Source: Oceanobacillus_B kapialis
GTDB lineage: Bacteria; Bacillota; Bacilli; Bacillales; Amphibacillaceae
DNA length: 64,000 nt
Strand: one strand, 5' to 3'
Assembly: GCF_042685265.1 (NCBI RefSeq)
Contig: NZ_JBHUMX010000035.1
The position numbers and the translations under genes are program-made. Below the pieces are notes generated by a model. The model saw only the letters and a list, made by a program, of their open reading frames with translations. It had not been told where the DNA came from and did no database searches. Within the stretch, counting starts at the first letter, position 1; every line of letters begins with the position of its first letter. This document shows, piece by piece, positions 50,465-58,959 of this stretch.

Positions 50465-51925
50465 TTACTGCCACTTACCAATCAAATAATCCGATGTACG
50501 CTGCAGATCTTGATAAGTCGGCCCATTTATATCTCCCAATCCTTGGAAATAATCCACCAAGAACTTAAAGCTTTCTAAATGCTTTAACACTTTTGCCTGA
50601 TTATCCTGTTGCTCATAGCGGCTAATTGCAGTCAAATGGAGGTTAAGAGATCTTGCCGTGTTTGCCTCTATTTCCTCCCTTGTTAGCAATCGCTCCACCA
50701 TATCCTGCATGCTTTCAGCGCTCCAAGCATAAATCGCATCTGCTGTTTTTTCGGAAACTTTTTTACGAATGCCGTTTGTAGAAACGGTTTGCCTTGTTGG
50801 GTGCACCCGGTTTGTTAATAAAATCGTAACCGAGTCATGATTTGGGCTCACTACGATAGAAGTTCCCGTATAACCTGTGTGTCCCATCGTATTATGCTCG
50901 GCCAAATCATCCATGTACCAGGACTGGTTTAATTCCCAACCAAGCCCCTGATCCTGTCCAGGGTAGGCTTCGTTCCAGTTGGTTGTCATTAGCTCAACGG
51001 CTTCCTCTGATAAAATTTCCTCGCCCGCATATGTGCCTTCTTCTAGCATCATTTGGGCAAAGACAGCTAAATCTTCAGCCGTACTGAAAAGTCCTGCTTG
51101 ACCTGCGACGCCGTCCAGTGACCAGGCATTTTCATCATGGACACTTCCCCATACTAGTCCGCGATTTGTCCATGGCTGGTATTCCGTTGCTGCAATCCGC
51201 GGTTTTAAAGATTCTGCTGGATTGTACATCGTGTCTTCCATTTGTAATGGCTCGGTAATTTCATGTTCGACGAAAACGTCTTGGCGATCGCCACTAAGTC
51301 TTTCGATCAGCACGCCCAGTGTGATGTAGTCCAAGTCACTATATACATAATCAGCACCTGGTTCCTGTTGCAGGGGCTCGCGCAAGACAAATTCTAGCCT
51401 GTCTTCTCGGTCCCCCTCCACTTCGTAAAGCCTTTCACTAGGCCCTGGCGCAAAGCCAGACGTATGAGTAAGCAATTGACGGATCGTAACATCTTCTTTA
51501 TGCTCACCGGTAAATTCCGGAATATACCAATGCACTGGATCGTCTAACTCAAATAACCCTTCATCCCATAGCTGCATGACAGCAGTTGCCGTAAACAGCT
51601 TGGAAATAGAAGCCATATCAAAAATGGTGTTCTTCTGCATCGCCACAGGATCTTCCATTTCCGTAAACTGGTCATCTGTATAGCGGGCAGCATAACCATA
51701 GGCATCGTGTTTCACCACTTCTCCTTGCTTTGCGATAAACACTACCGCTCCAGGCATCACATTTTCAGCGATAGCCGCCTCAACCTCACCGTCCAAATCA
51801 GCCAATGGCTGGGGGTGCATTGGCACTTGACTATCACCAGCTTGGGCGCCTATCTTTGCCGGGGCAATGAGTGTCATACAAAGCATAAAAAGAAGTACGA
51901 TGGATAGCGTTCGTTGTTTGTTCAT
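50465..51925 (-). CDS. AmiE-like serine hydrolase with FIMAH domain
   Basis: Protein of 486 residues. Signal peptide (about 1-27), then a class C beta-lactamase-like serine hydrolase: catalytic SxxK as SISK in FDMASISKLFTATAVM, and the Tyr of YSDLDYITLG. It resembles B. subtilis AmiE (YbbE), the N-acetylmuramyl-L-alanine amidase that acts with NagZ in muropeptide rescue. Residues about 405-486 are the shared helical domain. Gene order beside nagZ and namZ supports this function. A penicillin-binding or esterase activity is the alternative. Confidence 0.8.
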   Translation of the reverse strand: MNKQRTLSIVLLFMLCMTLIAPAKIGAQAGDSQVPMHPQPLADLDGEVEAAIAENVMPGAVVFIAKQGEVVKHDAYGYAARYTDDQFTEMEDPVAMQKNTIFDMASISKLFTATAVMQLWDEGLFELDDPVHWYIPEFTGEHKEDVTIRQLLTHTSGFAPGPSERLYEVEGDREDRLEFVLREPLQQEPGADYVYSDLDYITLGVLIERLSGDRQDVFVEHEITEPLQMEDTMYNPAESLKPRIAATEYQPWTNRGLVWGSVHDENAWSLDGVAGQAGLFSTAEDLAVFAQMMLEEGTYAGEEILSEEAVELMTTNWNEAYPGQDQGLGWELNQSWYMDDLAEHNTMGHTGYTGTSIVVSPNHDSVTILLTNRVHPTRQTVSTNGIRKKVSEKTADAIYAWSAESMQDMVERLLTREEIEANTARSLNLHLTAISRYEQQDNQAKVLKHLESFKFLVDYFQGLGDINGPTYQDLQRTSDYLIGKWQ

Positions 51926-51946
51926 CGATTCACGCCCCCTATATTA

Positions 51947-52534
51947 TTATTTTTCCTCTCCAGCAGTTTGCTGTGCAGTAAAGGTCCACTCTAGGCTCAA
52001 TGCGTCTCCTTGAAACTCATTTTGGTCCTCACCATTATCAACAAAGTTAAATTGCACAACGAGATCATCAATGGTTCCGGCTGGCAAGCCATTTTCGCCT
52101 AAAAGCGGCAGGAATACATTTTCATTGACCGCTTCTGGTGTCATGTTTTTCAGATCTGCCAATGTTGTTTGATAAATGACTTCATCAAGCTTATCGGCAT
52201 TATATAGAAATTCGACCATGATATGTTCGCCAAAATCTTCTATGTTGTTCCCCTCTGCATCCGTAACTGTGTATTCTGTGTCTAGTAACACTTTCTCAAT
52301 ATCGAGCGTCCCGTTATTTTGTAATTCAAAATCACGAATCATCGTATCACCTGGTTTCAGATTATCTACCTGGATAATTTCTGTCGGTGTTGCAGCAAGA
52401 TCCAGCGTACCTGCCGCAAAGGTGTTACTAGATGTTTCGGTGTCACTAAAGTAAGCAAATGTTCCACCACTAATTAATGTAAGCCCCAATGCTGCTGTAA
52501 CTACTCCTAAGCCCAATTGTTTTTTAATATTCAT
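51947..52534 (-). CDS. TasA/camelysin (CalY)-type fibre protein
   Basis: Secreted protein of 195 residues. The N-terminal signal (IKKQLGLGVVTAALGLTLIS) leads to the family motif GGTFAYFSDTETSSNTFAAGTLDL, where SipW cleaves. The rest is beta-rich, as in TasA and CalY, which assemble into biofilm fibres. ATG 52534 has GGGGAGGA 8 nt upstream. It follows sipW by 33 nt. Protease activity once claimed for camelysin is doubtful; the fibre role is better supported. Confidence 0.87.
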   Translation of the reverse strand: MNIKKQLGLGVVTAALGLTLISGGTFAYFSDTETSSNTFAAGTLDLAATPTEIIQVDNLKPGDTMIRDFELQNNGTLDIEKVLLDTEYTVTDAEGNNIEDFGEHIMVEFLYNADKLDEVIYQTTLADLKNMTPEAVNENVFLPLLGENGLPAGTIDDLVVQFNFVDNGEDQNEFQGDALSLEWTFTAQQTAGEEK

Positions 52535-52567
52535 GTTTATATTCCTCCCCATTTTTTAATATCGCGT

Positions 52568-53128
52568 TTATTCAGTGCCTATTGTCTTGTCATGGAGTAG
52601 TTGTTTGACCTGTTTTAATGTTCTTCGTATGACGAGAACAGAATAGCCAAGCAGAAAAAATCCCGGTAGGATCATGAGGACTGCCGCACCTTGTGATGAT
52701 GTGGCAAATTGAAATACATAACCGACATATGGAATCGTAAACCCGGTATATTGCCCCACTACATTTTCTGCAAGTACTGGGTTCATATCCGCACCGTTAT
52801 TGGCATCCCCTTTTGTGACGTACTGCTGCCCAGCATTTTTCACTTCAACAATTCGGTGGGTAATTAACATGTTATCTTCCGCACGATAGGTAATGACATC
52901 GCCCTTGGAAAAGCGCTCCATCTCCCCACCTGTTTTCACCGCAATGATGGAACCTGTCTGAATTCCTGGCTCCATGGAACCGGAAAGAACCGATTTTATT
53001 TGATAGCCAAAGAAACTAACCTCATTGCCCGCTGCTTTAGAGAGACCTACAACGAGCAGGGCACAAAGCAGCACGGCAATTAGAAAGTAGTAGAAGATAT
53101 TACTCGCTCTCTTTAATGTCCTGTTCAT
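52568..53128 (-). CDS. sipW: ER-type signal peptidase SipW
   Basis: Membrane signal peptidase of 186 residues, of the Ser/His type used for TasA-like proteins. Ser in SVLSGSMEPGIQTGSIIAVK and His in NMLITHRIVEV form the expected dyad. One membrane helix lies at about residues 10-32 and another near the C-terminus. ATG 53128 has GGAGG at 8 nt. The start overlaps the end of the preceding gene by 29 nt. Confidence 0.9.
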   Translation of the reverse strand: MNRTLKRASNIFYYFLIAVLLCALLVVGLSKAAGNEVSFFGYQIKSVLSGSMEPGIQTGSIIAVKTGGEMERFSKGDVITYRAEDNMLITHRIVEVKNAGQQYVTKGDANNGADMNPVLAENVVGQYTGFTIPYVGYVFQFATSSQGAAVLMILPGFFLLGYSVLVIRRTLKQVKQLLHDKTIGTE

Positions 53129-53552
53129 TTTCATCCCCTCCACTTAAAGCTTCCTCTTCGTTCACATTTGCATCTTCAGGCTGCTGCTCTTCTTCCTCTT
53201 TTTCATTTGAAGGTTCTTCCTGTGCCTTATCCGCTTTATCTTCTTGGCTAGTGGACGATTGTTCGTTTTCCTCTGTTGGCTTAGCGTTTGTTTCGTTTTC
53301 CTCCGCTGTTTTTTCGCTAGACTCTGCTTGTGATGTACTGTCACTGCTCTCTTCCTGTTCCGCTGGTTCTGACTCATTCTCCGCTACTGGTGCTTTTTCA
53401 GCAAAATCACCTGCTGCCACAACACCTTTTACTGTGGAAGTCGAGGTAAAGTGAGCAGTTGTAGGGGAATGAACCAGGGAGATGAGCAGAAAGAGTAGGT
53501 ATAAGATAGCAGATATCTTTATCATCACACGCTTCTTTCTATGCATAAGCAT
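53100..53552 (-). CDS. TapA-like small secreted protein with acidic tail
   Basis: Protein of 150 residues. After a basic N-terminus and one hydrophobic helix (ISAILYLLFLLISL) comes TTAHFTSTSTVKGVVAAGDF, which has the T.A.F-S...G..AAG.F pattern of SipW substrates. The remaining 95 residues are low-complexity and strongly acidic (Glu, Ser, Asn, Gln). Position before sipW and the fibre gene matches tapA in B. subtilis, but the body does not resemble TapA beyond the N-terminus, so I leave the symbol empty. Confidence 0.7.
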   Translation of the reverse strand: MLMHRKKRVMIKISAILYLLFLLISLVHSPTTAHFTSTSTVKGVVAAGDFAEKAPVAENESEPAEQEESSDSTSQAESSEKTAEENETNAKPTEENEQSSTSQEDKADKAQEEPSNEKEEEEQQPEDANVNEEEALSGGDENEQDIKESE

Positions 53553-53579
53553 CCCCCTAGTTTGGCTGTAGATGTAGGC

Positions 53580-55625
53580 TTATTCTTGATTTGCCCATGT
53601 TTCATTCAATTTCAAGCTTTCCGTTTCCAAATAGCTGTATGCCTTATCGGTAAGCAAGTCATTTTCATGGAAATGAGTAAGCAATTCTTGGAAGCTTTCT
53701 AAATGCTTAACGACCTTATCCGCTAGCCCGCGCTCTTCAAAACGTTCAATAGCGTCTAAATGTCTCGTCAATGCGCGCACTGTCTGATCACCATTAATTT
53801 CTTCTTGTTGTGCGAGATCTTCCACAAGCTGTTGCATGCCTTCTGCGCTTAGTGGAGTAGTGGTATAATCCAAGCTGTGTCCGATGTCATAAAGATCCGG
53901 AATGGTGACAGGTAATTTTCCATAAGGATTCACATCCCCTGCTAACACACCAGCAACGGCGTTAACCGATACATCAAGATAGCTATACGCTGTGACGTAA
54001 CCCTCTACCTCTGGGAATACCATCACATCATATGGATTACGATGTGCTGAAACAATGACAGGCTTTCCGGTTTGTTGGAGGGCTTCCACAAATTCCTGCT
54101 GCTTTGCATTTGTATTTGCTGTATAGCTTGTGACAATTATTTTGTCTGCTTCCTCAGCCTGTGCTACAGCTTGCTCCATTTGACTATCTGTTGGACTGGT
54201 ACCAGTCGCATAGCTGCTGCCTACAAATCCTTTCTCCTCTAGCAATTGGAAAAGCAACGCTGGCTTCGCAACAGAAGGACCTGTAATTAGCACCTCTTCA
54301 TCCTGTTGGAGTGGTAATACATCGTCATTTTTTACTAAAGTGATACTTTTTTCTGCAATGCGGTCTGCCGCATTTAGATTTTCCTCAGTACCTATATTTT
54401 CTAATTTATCAGGGCTTGTTTGTGCGCCCTGAAATAAGCCGTTTTCCATTTTGGCACGAAGAATGCGATAAACCGATTCCTCCACCCGCTCCTCTGAAAT
54501 CTCTCCAGATTGAACAGCCTCAAGCATGCTTGTATACGCTACCTCCACATCAGGTGGGTTTAATAAAATGTCCACCCCTGCTTTAAATGCTTCTACAGGA
54601 ACACGCTCTGGTGGCACTACATTAGCACCTGACATGCCAAGGCTATCGGTAATAATTAAGCCGTCATAGCCCATTTCCTCGCGAAGCAAATCGGTTATAA
54701 TTGGCTTGGATAATGTTGCAGGCAAGCCAGAATCATCCAAAGCTGGCACCACAATATGCCCTGTCATAATTGATTCCACTCCTGCATCGATAGCTTCTTT
54801 AAAAGGTTTCAGATCCACTTCATGTAATGTTTCTAAATCATGATCGATGACTGGAAGCCCATAATGCGAGTCCACGTCTGTGTCGCCGTGGCCAGGAAAA
54901 TGCTTCGCGGAAGCGATTACATTTTCTTCTTTGAATGCATTGATTTGAGAAACACCTAACCTTGAAACAAGATCTGGATCCTCCCCAAATGATCGAATGC
55001 CGATAACCGGATTAGCTGGATTAAGGTTTACATCGACGGTAGGGGCAAAGTTCATATTGACTCCTAAGCTATTCAGCTCTTTGCCGATGATATTTCCAGT
55101 TAATGAAGCGAATTCCTCTGAACGCGTTGCACCTAATGCCATATTACCTGGAAATACGGTGGCAGGATCGGTTACACGCTGCACAATTCCACCCTCTTGG
55201 TCTGTTGAAATAAAGAGCGGAATGCCCGAATCCTGTTCTACTGCAATCTCCTGAATGCCATTGGACAGATCTTGCACCTGCTCAGCATCCAGTGGGGTAC
55301 CAATATTGTCGGTCCAGTTAAAATAAATCACACCACCGACATGATAATTTTCAATGACTTCCTCAAAATTCTTCCCACCACGGTTATTTCTTAAATTAAT
55401 CGCTTCATAAGCCGGATCGGTGGGGGTTTGTCCATAAACATGTACAATAAACAGCTGACCAATTTTTTCTTCTAATGTCATATCATCTATGATGGCATTT
55501 ATCTCATCCTCGTGTTCATCCTGCTTATCAGCCGCCGACACTTTTGGACCAAAAGAGCTTGTCAGAGGCAATGTAAGGAAGAGCAAAGCTGCTGACAAAA
55601 ATGCAATGATTCTACGTAGCTTCAA
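53580..55625 (-). CDS. nagZ: GH3 beta-N-acetylglucosaminidase (NagZ-like) with FIMAH domain
   Basis: Secreted family 3 glycosidase of 681 residues. Signal peptide (about 1-31); TIM-barrel with STDQEGGIVQRV, FAPTVDVNLNPANPVIGIRSFG, the Asp-His dyad segment AKHFPGHGDTDVDSHYGLP and nucleophile Asp in LIITDSLGMSGA; then a GH3 C-terminal domain (about 400-590) as in B. subtilis NagZ (YbbD). Residues about 605-681 are the shared helical domain. It should remove terminal GlcNAc from muropeptides. First gene of the run that continues with the TapA-like, sipW and fibre genes 27 nt downstream. Confidence 0.9.
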   Translation of the reverse strand: MKLRRIIAFLSAALLFLTLPLTSSFGPKVSAADKQDEHEDEINAIIDDMTLEEKIGQLFIVHVYGQTPTDPAYEAINLRNNRGGKNFEEVIENYHVGGVIYFNWTDNIGTPLDAEQVQDLSNGIQEIAVEQDSGIPLFISTDQEGGIVQRVTDPATVFPGNMALGATRSEEFASLTGNIIGKELNSLGVNMNFAPTVDVNLNPANPVIGIRSFGEDPDLVSRLGVSQINAFKEENVIASAKHFPGHGDTDVDSHYGLPVIDHDLETLHEVDLKPFKEAIDAGVESIMTGHIVVPALDDSGLPATLSKPIITDLLREEMGYDGLIITDSLGMSGANVVPPERVPVEAFKAGVDILLNPPDVEVAYTSMLEAVQSGEISEERVEESVYRILRAKMENGLFQGAQTSPDKLENIGTEENLNAADRIAEKSITLVKNDDVLPLQQDEEVLITGPSVAKPALLFQLLEEKGFVGSSYATGTSPTDSQMEQAVAQAEEADKIIVTSYTANTNAKQQEFVEALQQTGKPVIVSAHRNPYDVMVFPEVEGYVTAYSYLDVSVNAVAGVLAGDVNPYGKLPVTIPDLYDIGHSLDYTTTPLSAEGMQQLVEDLAQQEEINGDQTVRALTRHLDAIERFEERGLADKVVKHLESFQELLTHFHENDLLTDKAYSYLETESLKLNETWANQE

Positions 55626-56007
55626 CTAAATCCCTCCTTCATGTTTGAGTTGATTTTCGTTTGGGGCATACATTAGAAAATCATCGGAAACACCGCCCTT
55701 CAAAAATTGTCAAAGGTTGCTAATCCCCTTGTCCGAATAGGGTTACCTAGACAATAGCAAAGTCTGTTTAAAAATGTTGTTCTATTATGTCTAAATTTTC
55801 TATGTTTTCAAAATTGATTATGAAGGACTAGTTAATAGTTTTATATAGTGGAAGAAGGACGACCTTATGCTGAGTTAAGGAGAGGGATAATTCTATTTCA
55901 CTAGGTATTCCTGCACGTTTCTTGCAGGAAGGTGCCTTATTACTTGCATTTTGCTTGGATATTGTTGGAGGGAGAGAAAAGGGTTTGTCGATTTTTGTAG
56001 AATTACG
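55626..56007. other. Intergenic region upstream of the FIMAH operon
   Basis: No ORF of note. It contains a GTTCTAT heptamer (55778-55784), a possible half-site for a SinR-like repressor, and an 8-bp palindromic stem TTCCTGCA/TGCAGGAA (55908-55930). I could not assign promoter hexamers with confidence. Confidence 0.3.
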
Positions 56008-56213
56008 TGGCGTGAAGGCGGGGAGGTTTCACTTTGCGGGGATGTGGTTTCAGTTTGGATGGTTGACGTTCCACTTTACTAGGAGGAGGTTCAACTTTTC
56101 GCTTGGGTGGCTTCACTTTGTGGTGCTCATGTTTCACTTTTCGCTTGGGTGGTTTCACTTTGCGGGGAGGACGCTTCATCTTTCGCTTGTTGGATCCACT
56201 TTGACGTTTCATT
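56008..56213 (-). repeat. 21-nt tandem repeat array B
   Basis: About nine degenerate copies of a 21-nt unit, minus-strand form CGAAAAGTGAAACCACCCAAG. It starts 7 nt downstream of the terminator at 56220-56259. It encodes a seven-residue Lys/Pro-rich pattern in one frame, without a ribosome site. Confidence 0.88.
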
Positions 56214-56219
56214 ATAAAA

Positions 56220-56259
56220 GGCCTAATGCAACACCCGCTTAAACAGGTAACATTAGGCC
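56220..56259 (-). terminator. Terminator of the padR operon
   Basis: GGCCTAATG (56220-56228) pairs with CATTAGGCC (56251-56259), followed on the minus strand by TTTTATAATG, 9 nt past the operon's last stop. Confidence 0.8.
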
Positions 56260-56267
56260 GTACACTA

Positions 56268-57286
56268 TTATTTCTTATTTTTCCTGGCTTTTATAAAGCC
56301 ATCGATTCCGTTCCAAACGATATTTATGATCAGAATAATGATAATCCATGATGGGGCCTGATTCCAAACCCAATCGACAGTATGGTATGCATCACTGCCT
56401 ACATTAATAAGGCGCGCCTCTACTAACTCATTCATAAACGTCGGATTCCAAAACCCGTCCCTAGTAACCATGAATAAGATTACAAACATCGAAATTGTAT
56501 TGGAAAGGGTTGTATATAAAACGAGTTTGTAGCTCCATTTTCCAAAAGCTAATTTTAAACATTCGTTTAATATTCCAATACTTAAAATTAGAATGATGAA
56601 TACTAGGTAAGTACCATAATTTTGTTCATTCAGAAACGGCACAACCCCATTAAATTCATCATGAAACTCCAAATTCCCAAGTAATCACTGGAAAAGGTAA
56701 ACAGGACGATTAAAAAAGCATAGAAAACAATACTTGTGACGGCATCACGGCGTTTAATCTGACTATGTTCAGCTGGAATAGGCGGTAAGTTAGTTGGCTT
56801 CCAATCTTCATCCCCCCACTGTAAATCTTCCTTCTTCAGATTACCCATTAATTCTCCCATCGCAAACCCAAATGTCGTCCAACCGAAAGCCGTTGGTAAT
56901 GCAGTAACAGCGGACACAATCATTTTGATAAAGTGATCTAAAATATTTACTGGATTCAGTACAACCTGGATGACAAAACCAATTCCAATAGAGATAGCTA
57001 CTACCGCCATAACCACTTTTAGTACATATAGATAAGAGTCAAAAAGTTCTGGTCCAATTAAATATTTCTGGTTACTGCGATATTTATCGGCTAATTCTTT
57101 TGGACTGCCCAGTTCCAGCAATACATCTTCTACATCCTTATCCGCAAAATTTCCTTTTCCGGCCCGATCTTCCAGCATGTCTTCAATTAAACTACGTAGT
57201 TCATCAGCAATGTCTTTCCTTTGTGATTGTGGTAGCTTCTGGGTAACTGCATAGATATAACGGTCAACCATCTCCATCGACATCAT
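56268..57286 (-). pseudogene. HAAS-domain membrane protein, probably frameshifted
   Basis: Two overlapping frames read as one protein. The first (56630-57286) has an N-terminal HAAS-like domain (MVDRYIYAVTQKLPQSQRKD, LLELGSPKELADKYR) and membrane helices up to FTFSSDYLGIW, then runs into an unrelated tail. The second frame (56268-56672) continues with EFHDEFNGVVPFLNEQNYGT and three more helices, but begins at TTG with no ribosome site. Adding one G near 56672 would join them into about 340 residues, a normal size for the membrane partner of PadR regulators. True mutation or sequence error cannot be told apart here. Confidence 0.65.
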
Positions 57287-57626
57287 CTCCCTTATCCTCG
57301 ATCACATGATTTAAACTTGTTACAATATTTTTCCATTCAGCAACCAAGAGATCAAATACCTCTTTCCCTGTCTTACTGAGTAAATAATACTTCCGGGGAC
57401 GCGCTTCATTGGTGTCCCACTGACTTTCCAATAAGCCTTGTTTCTCTAACCTTCTTAACAAGGGATATAATGTGCCAGGCTCAACTTGGATTCCGTTTTC
57501 CCCAAGCCTCGTGACAAGTGAGTAGCCATACTGCGGCTTTGAAAGCTGGCTTAATACACCAATCGTAATGGTTCCCCGCCTCAGTTCCTGCATTAGTTTA
57601 TCTAAATGCTCATGTGCATCTTTCAT
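57264..57626 (-). CDS. PadR-family transcriptional regulator
   Basis: Winged-helix regulator of 120 residues: RRGTITIGVLSQLSKPQYGYSLVTRL with the following PGTLYPLLRRLEKQGLLESQ and RKYYLLSKTGKEV is the classic PadR core. It overlaps the HAAS gene by 23 nt. A perfect 8-bp palindrome overlaps its promoter, indicating autorepression. PadR-HAAS pairs often respond to membrane stress or antimicrobials; that role is inferred. Confidence 0.9.
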   Translation of the reverse strand: MKDAHEHLDKLMQELRRGTITIGVLSQLSKPQYGYSLVTRLGENGIQVEPGTLYPLLRRLEKQGLLESQWDTNEARPRKYYLLSKTGKEVFDLLVAEWKNIVTSLNHVIEDKGDDVDGDG

Positions 57627-57645
57627 ATGATCAACTCCTGTATTT

Positions 57646-57674
57646 ATTATAGTGTATGACGTACACTATTGTAA
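57646..57674 (-). promoter_or_regulatory. padR promoter with overlapping palindromic operator
   Basis: Minus strand TTACAA, 17-nt spacer, TATAAT. The palindrome ATAGTGTA-N5-TACACTAT (57649-57669) spans the spacer and part of the -10, fitting the ATGT/ACAT-like operators of PadR proteins. Confidence 0.7.
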
Positions 57675-57875
57675 AGTGCATCATAAAGTTTGTGATAAAC
57701 TATTATTTTATAATTAGTATCTATAATAATCTAGTTATAGGGGACATCTGATGAAGCATCGATTGAACTGGCTAGAGGAGGAATTGTATTAGAGCATGCT
57801 GAGGTTTGTTGGCGATGAATATATTGTGGAGAGATTAATCAAATAGAGGAAAGTGGGTACAGATTCGGCTACTTG

Positions 57876-58020
57876 AAGTCGTTGCTTGCTGCGCGACTTT
57901 ATGATTTGGTGCTTCACTTTTTAAAGCTGGGGCGTGACTTTCATGGCTTGCTGCGCCACTTTCACCTCCTAATGCGCGACTTCCACACATGGTTGCGCCA
58001 CATCACAAACTCCCACCCGC
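57876..58020 (-). repeat. 21-nt tandem repeat array C
   Basis: About six copies of a 20-23-nt unit, minus-strand form CATGAAAGTGGCGCAGCAAGC, nearly the same as the unit of array A. It starts 28 nt downstream of the ABC operon terminator at 58048-58074. The 57675-57875 stretch before it shows no gene. Confidence 0.82.
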
Positions 58021-58047
58021 TCTCCACCCAAAAGAATTCATAAAAAA

Positions 58048-58074
58048 AACACCAATCGCTTTTTGATTGGTGTT
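58048..58074 (-). terminator. Terminator of the murQ-ABC operon
   Basis: AACACCAATC (58048-58057) pairs perfectly with GATTGGTGTT (58065-58074), followed on the minus strand by TTTTTTT, 7 nt after the last stop. Confidence 0.85.
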
Positions 58075-58080
58075 CATTCA

Positions 58081-58923
58081 TTATCCTTTGATGGCGCCTT
58101 CTGTCATGCCTTTTGAGATACGTCTTTGGAAGATGGCGTAGAGCACAATTACTGGTAGGATGGCGATAACAAGACCTGCGAATAAGGTGCCCCAGGCGTT
58201 CGTATACTGGGCCTCGCTGCTAATAAAGTCAATGGCCAGCGCGAGTGTATAATTTTCACTTGAATTCAGGAAGATCAGTGCCATAAAATATTCATTCCAA
58301 AACTGAATGGCATTCATAATGGTAACTGTAATAATACCTGACATACTTAGTGGTGTGATAATTTTCCATAACACTTTATATGGCGACATGCCATCCATGG
58401 CTGCTGATTCTTCTAGAGATTTTGGAATGGTGCCAATAAAGCTTGTTAACACAAAGATCGAAAAAGGCAGTTGACTTACTGCATAGACAATCGCGAGTCC
58501 GTAAATATTGTCTAACAATCCTAGATCTGAAAGTAAGAAAAAGAGCGGAATCCAGCCAAGTACCATTGGGATCATCATGGCGGACACGTAGACGGTAAAC
58601 AATATTTTACTGCCTCGGAAGTTTATTCGTTCGATTGCATAAGCAGTGGGGATAGCTAAAACAAGTGTTAAAAGAGCCCCTACTGCCGTTACAATTAAAC
58701 TGTTAAATACACTAATATCAATCTCATAGTTTGTCCAAGCAGTTGCGAAGTTTTCAAAGCTAAAAGACTCTGGGAATCCCCATGGGTTCCGATAGATTTC
58801 TGCATTGGATTTAAAGGAGCCTAAGAACATCCAGAAAATCGGGTATAATACCGCCAATGACCAAAGGATTAATGGAATCCGTATCCCTGTTCTTCCAAGG
58901 ATCTGGCCGACACTTCGTTTCAC
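58081..58923 (-). CDS. ABC sugar transporter permease (MalG type)
   Basis: Inner permease of 280 residues with six helices and the EAA loop ESAAMDGMSPYKVLWKIITPLSMSGI that contacts the ATPase. It matches carbohydrate uptake permeases of the CUT1 class (MalG/UgpE). It follows the MalF-type permease by 36 nt. No ATPase gene is present, so a shared MsmX-type ATPase is likely. Confidence 0.9.
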   Translation of the reverse strand: MKRSVGQILGRTGIRIPLILWSLAVLYPIFWMFLGSFKSNAEIYRNPWGFPESFSFENFATAWTNYEIDISVFNSLIVTAVGALLTLVLAIPTAYAIERINFRGSKILFTVYVSAMMIPMVLGWIPLFFLLSDLGLLDNIYGLAIVYAVSQLPFSIFVLTSFIGTIPKSLEESAAMDGMSPYKVLWKIITPLSMSGIITVTIMNAIQFWNEYFMALIFLNSSENYTLALAIDFISSEAQYTNAWGTLFAGLVIAILPVIVLYAIFQRRISKGMTEGAIKG

Positions 58924-58959
58924 AATAAATTCCTCCTCTATATCAGTATTCCGTACAAG

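Noticed and set aside
55778..55784. GTTCTAT as a SinR operator for the fibre genes
   Set aside because: Only a single heptamer is seen, with no paired site and no sinR in the window; kept only as a note in the intergenic entry.
56003..56212. Lys/Pro-rich frame of 69 codons, and a longer plus-strand frame at 55922-56242
   Set aside because: Both are products of repeat array B with no ribosome site and low-complexity composition.
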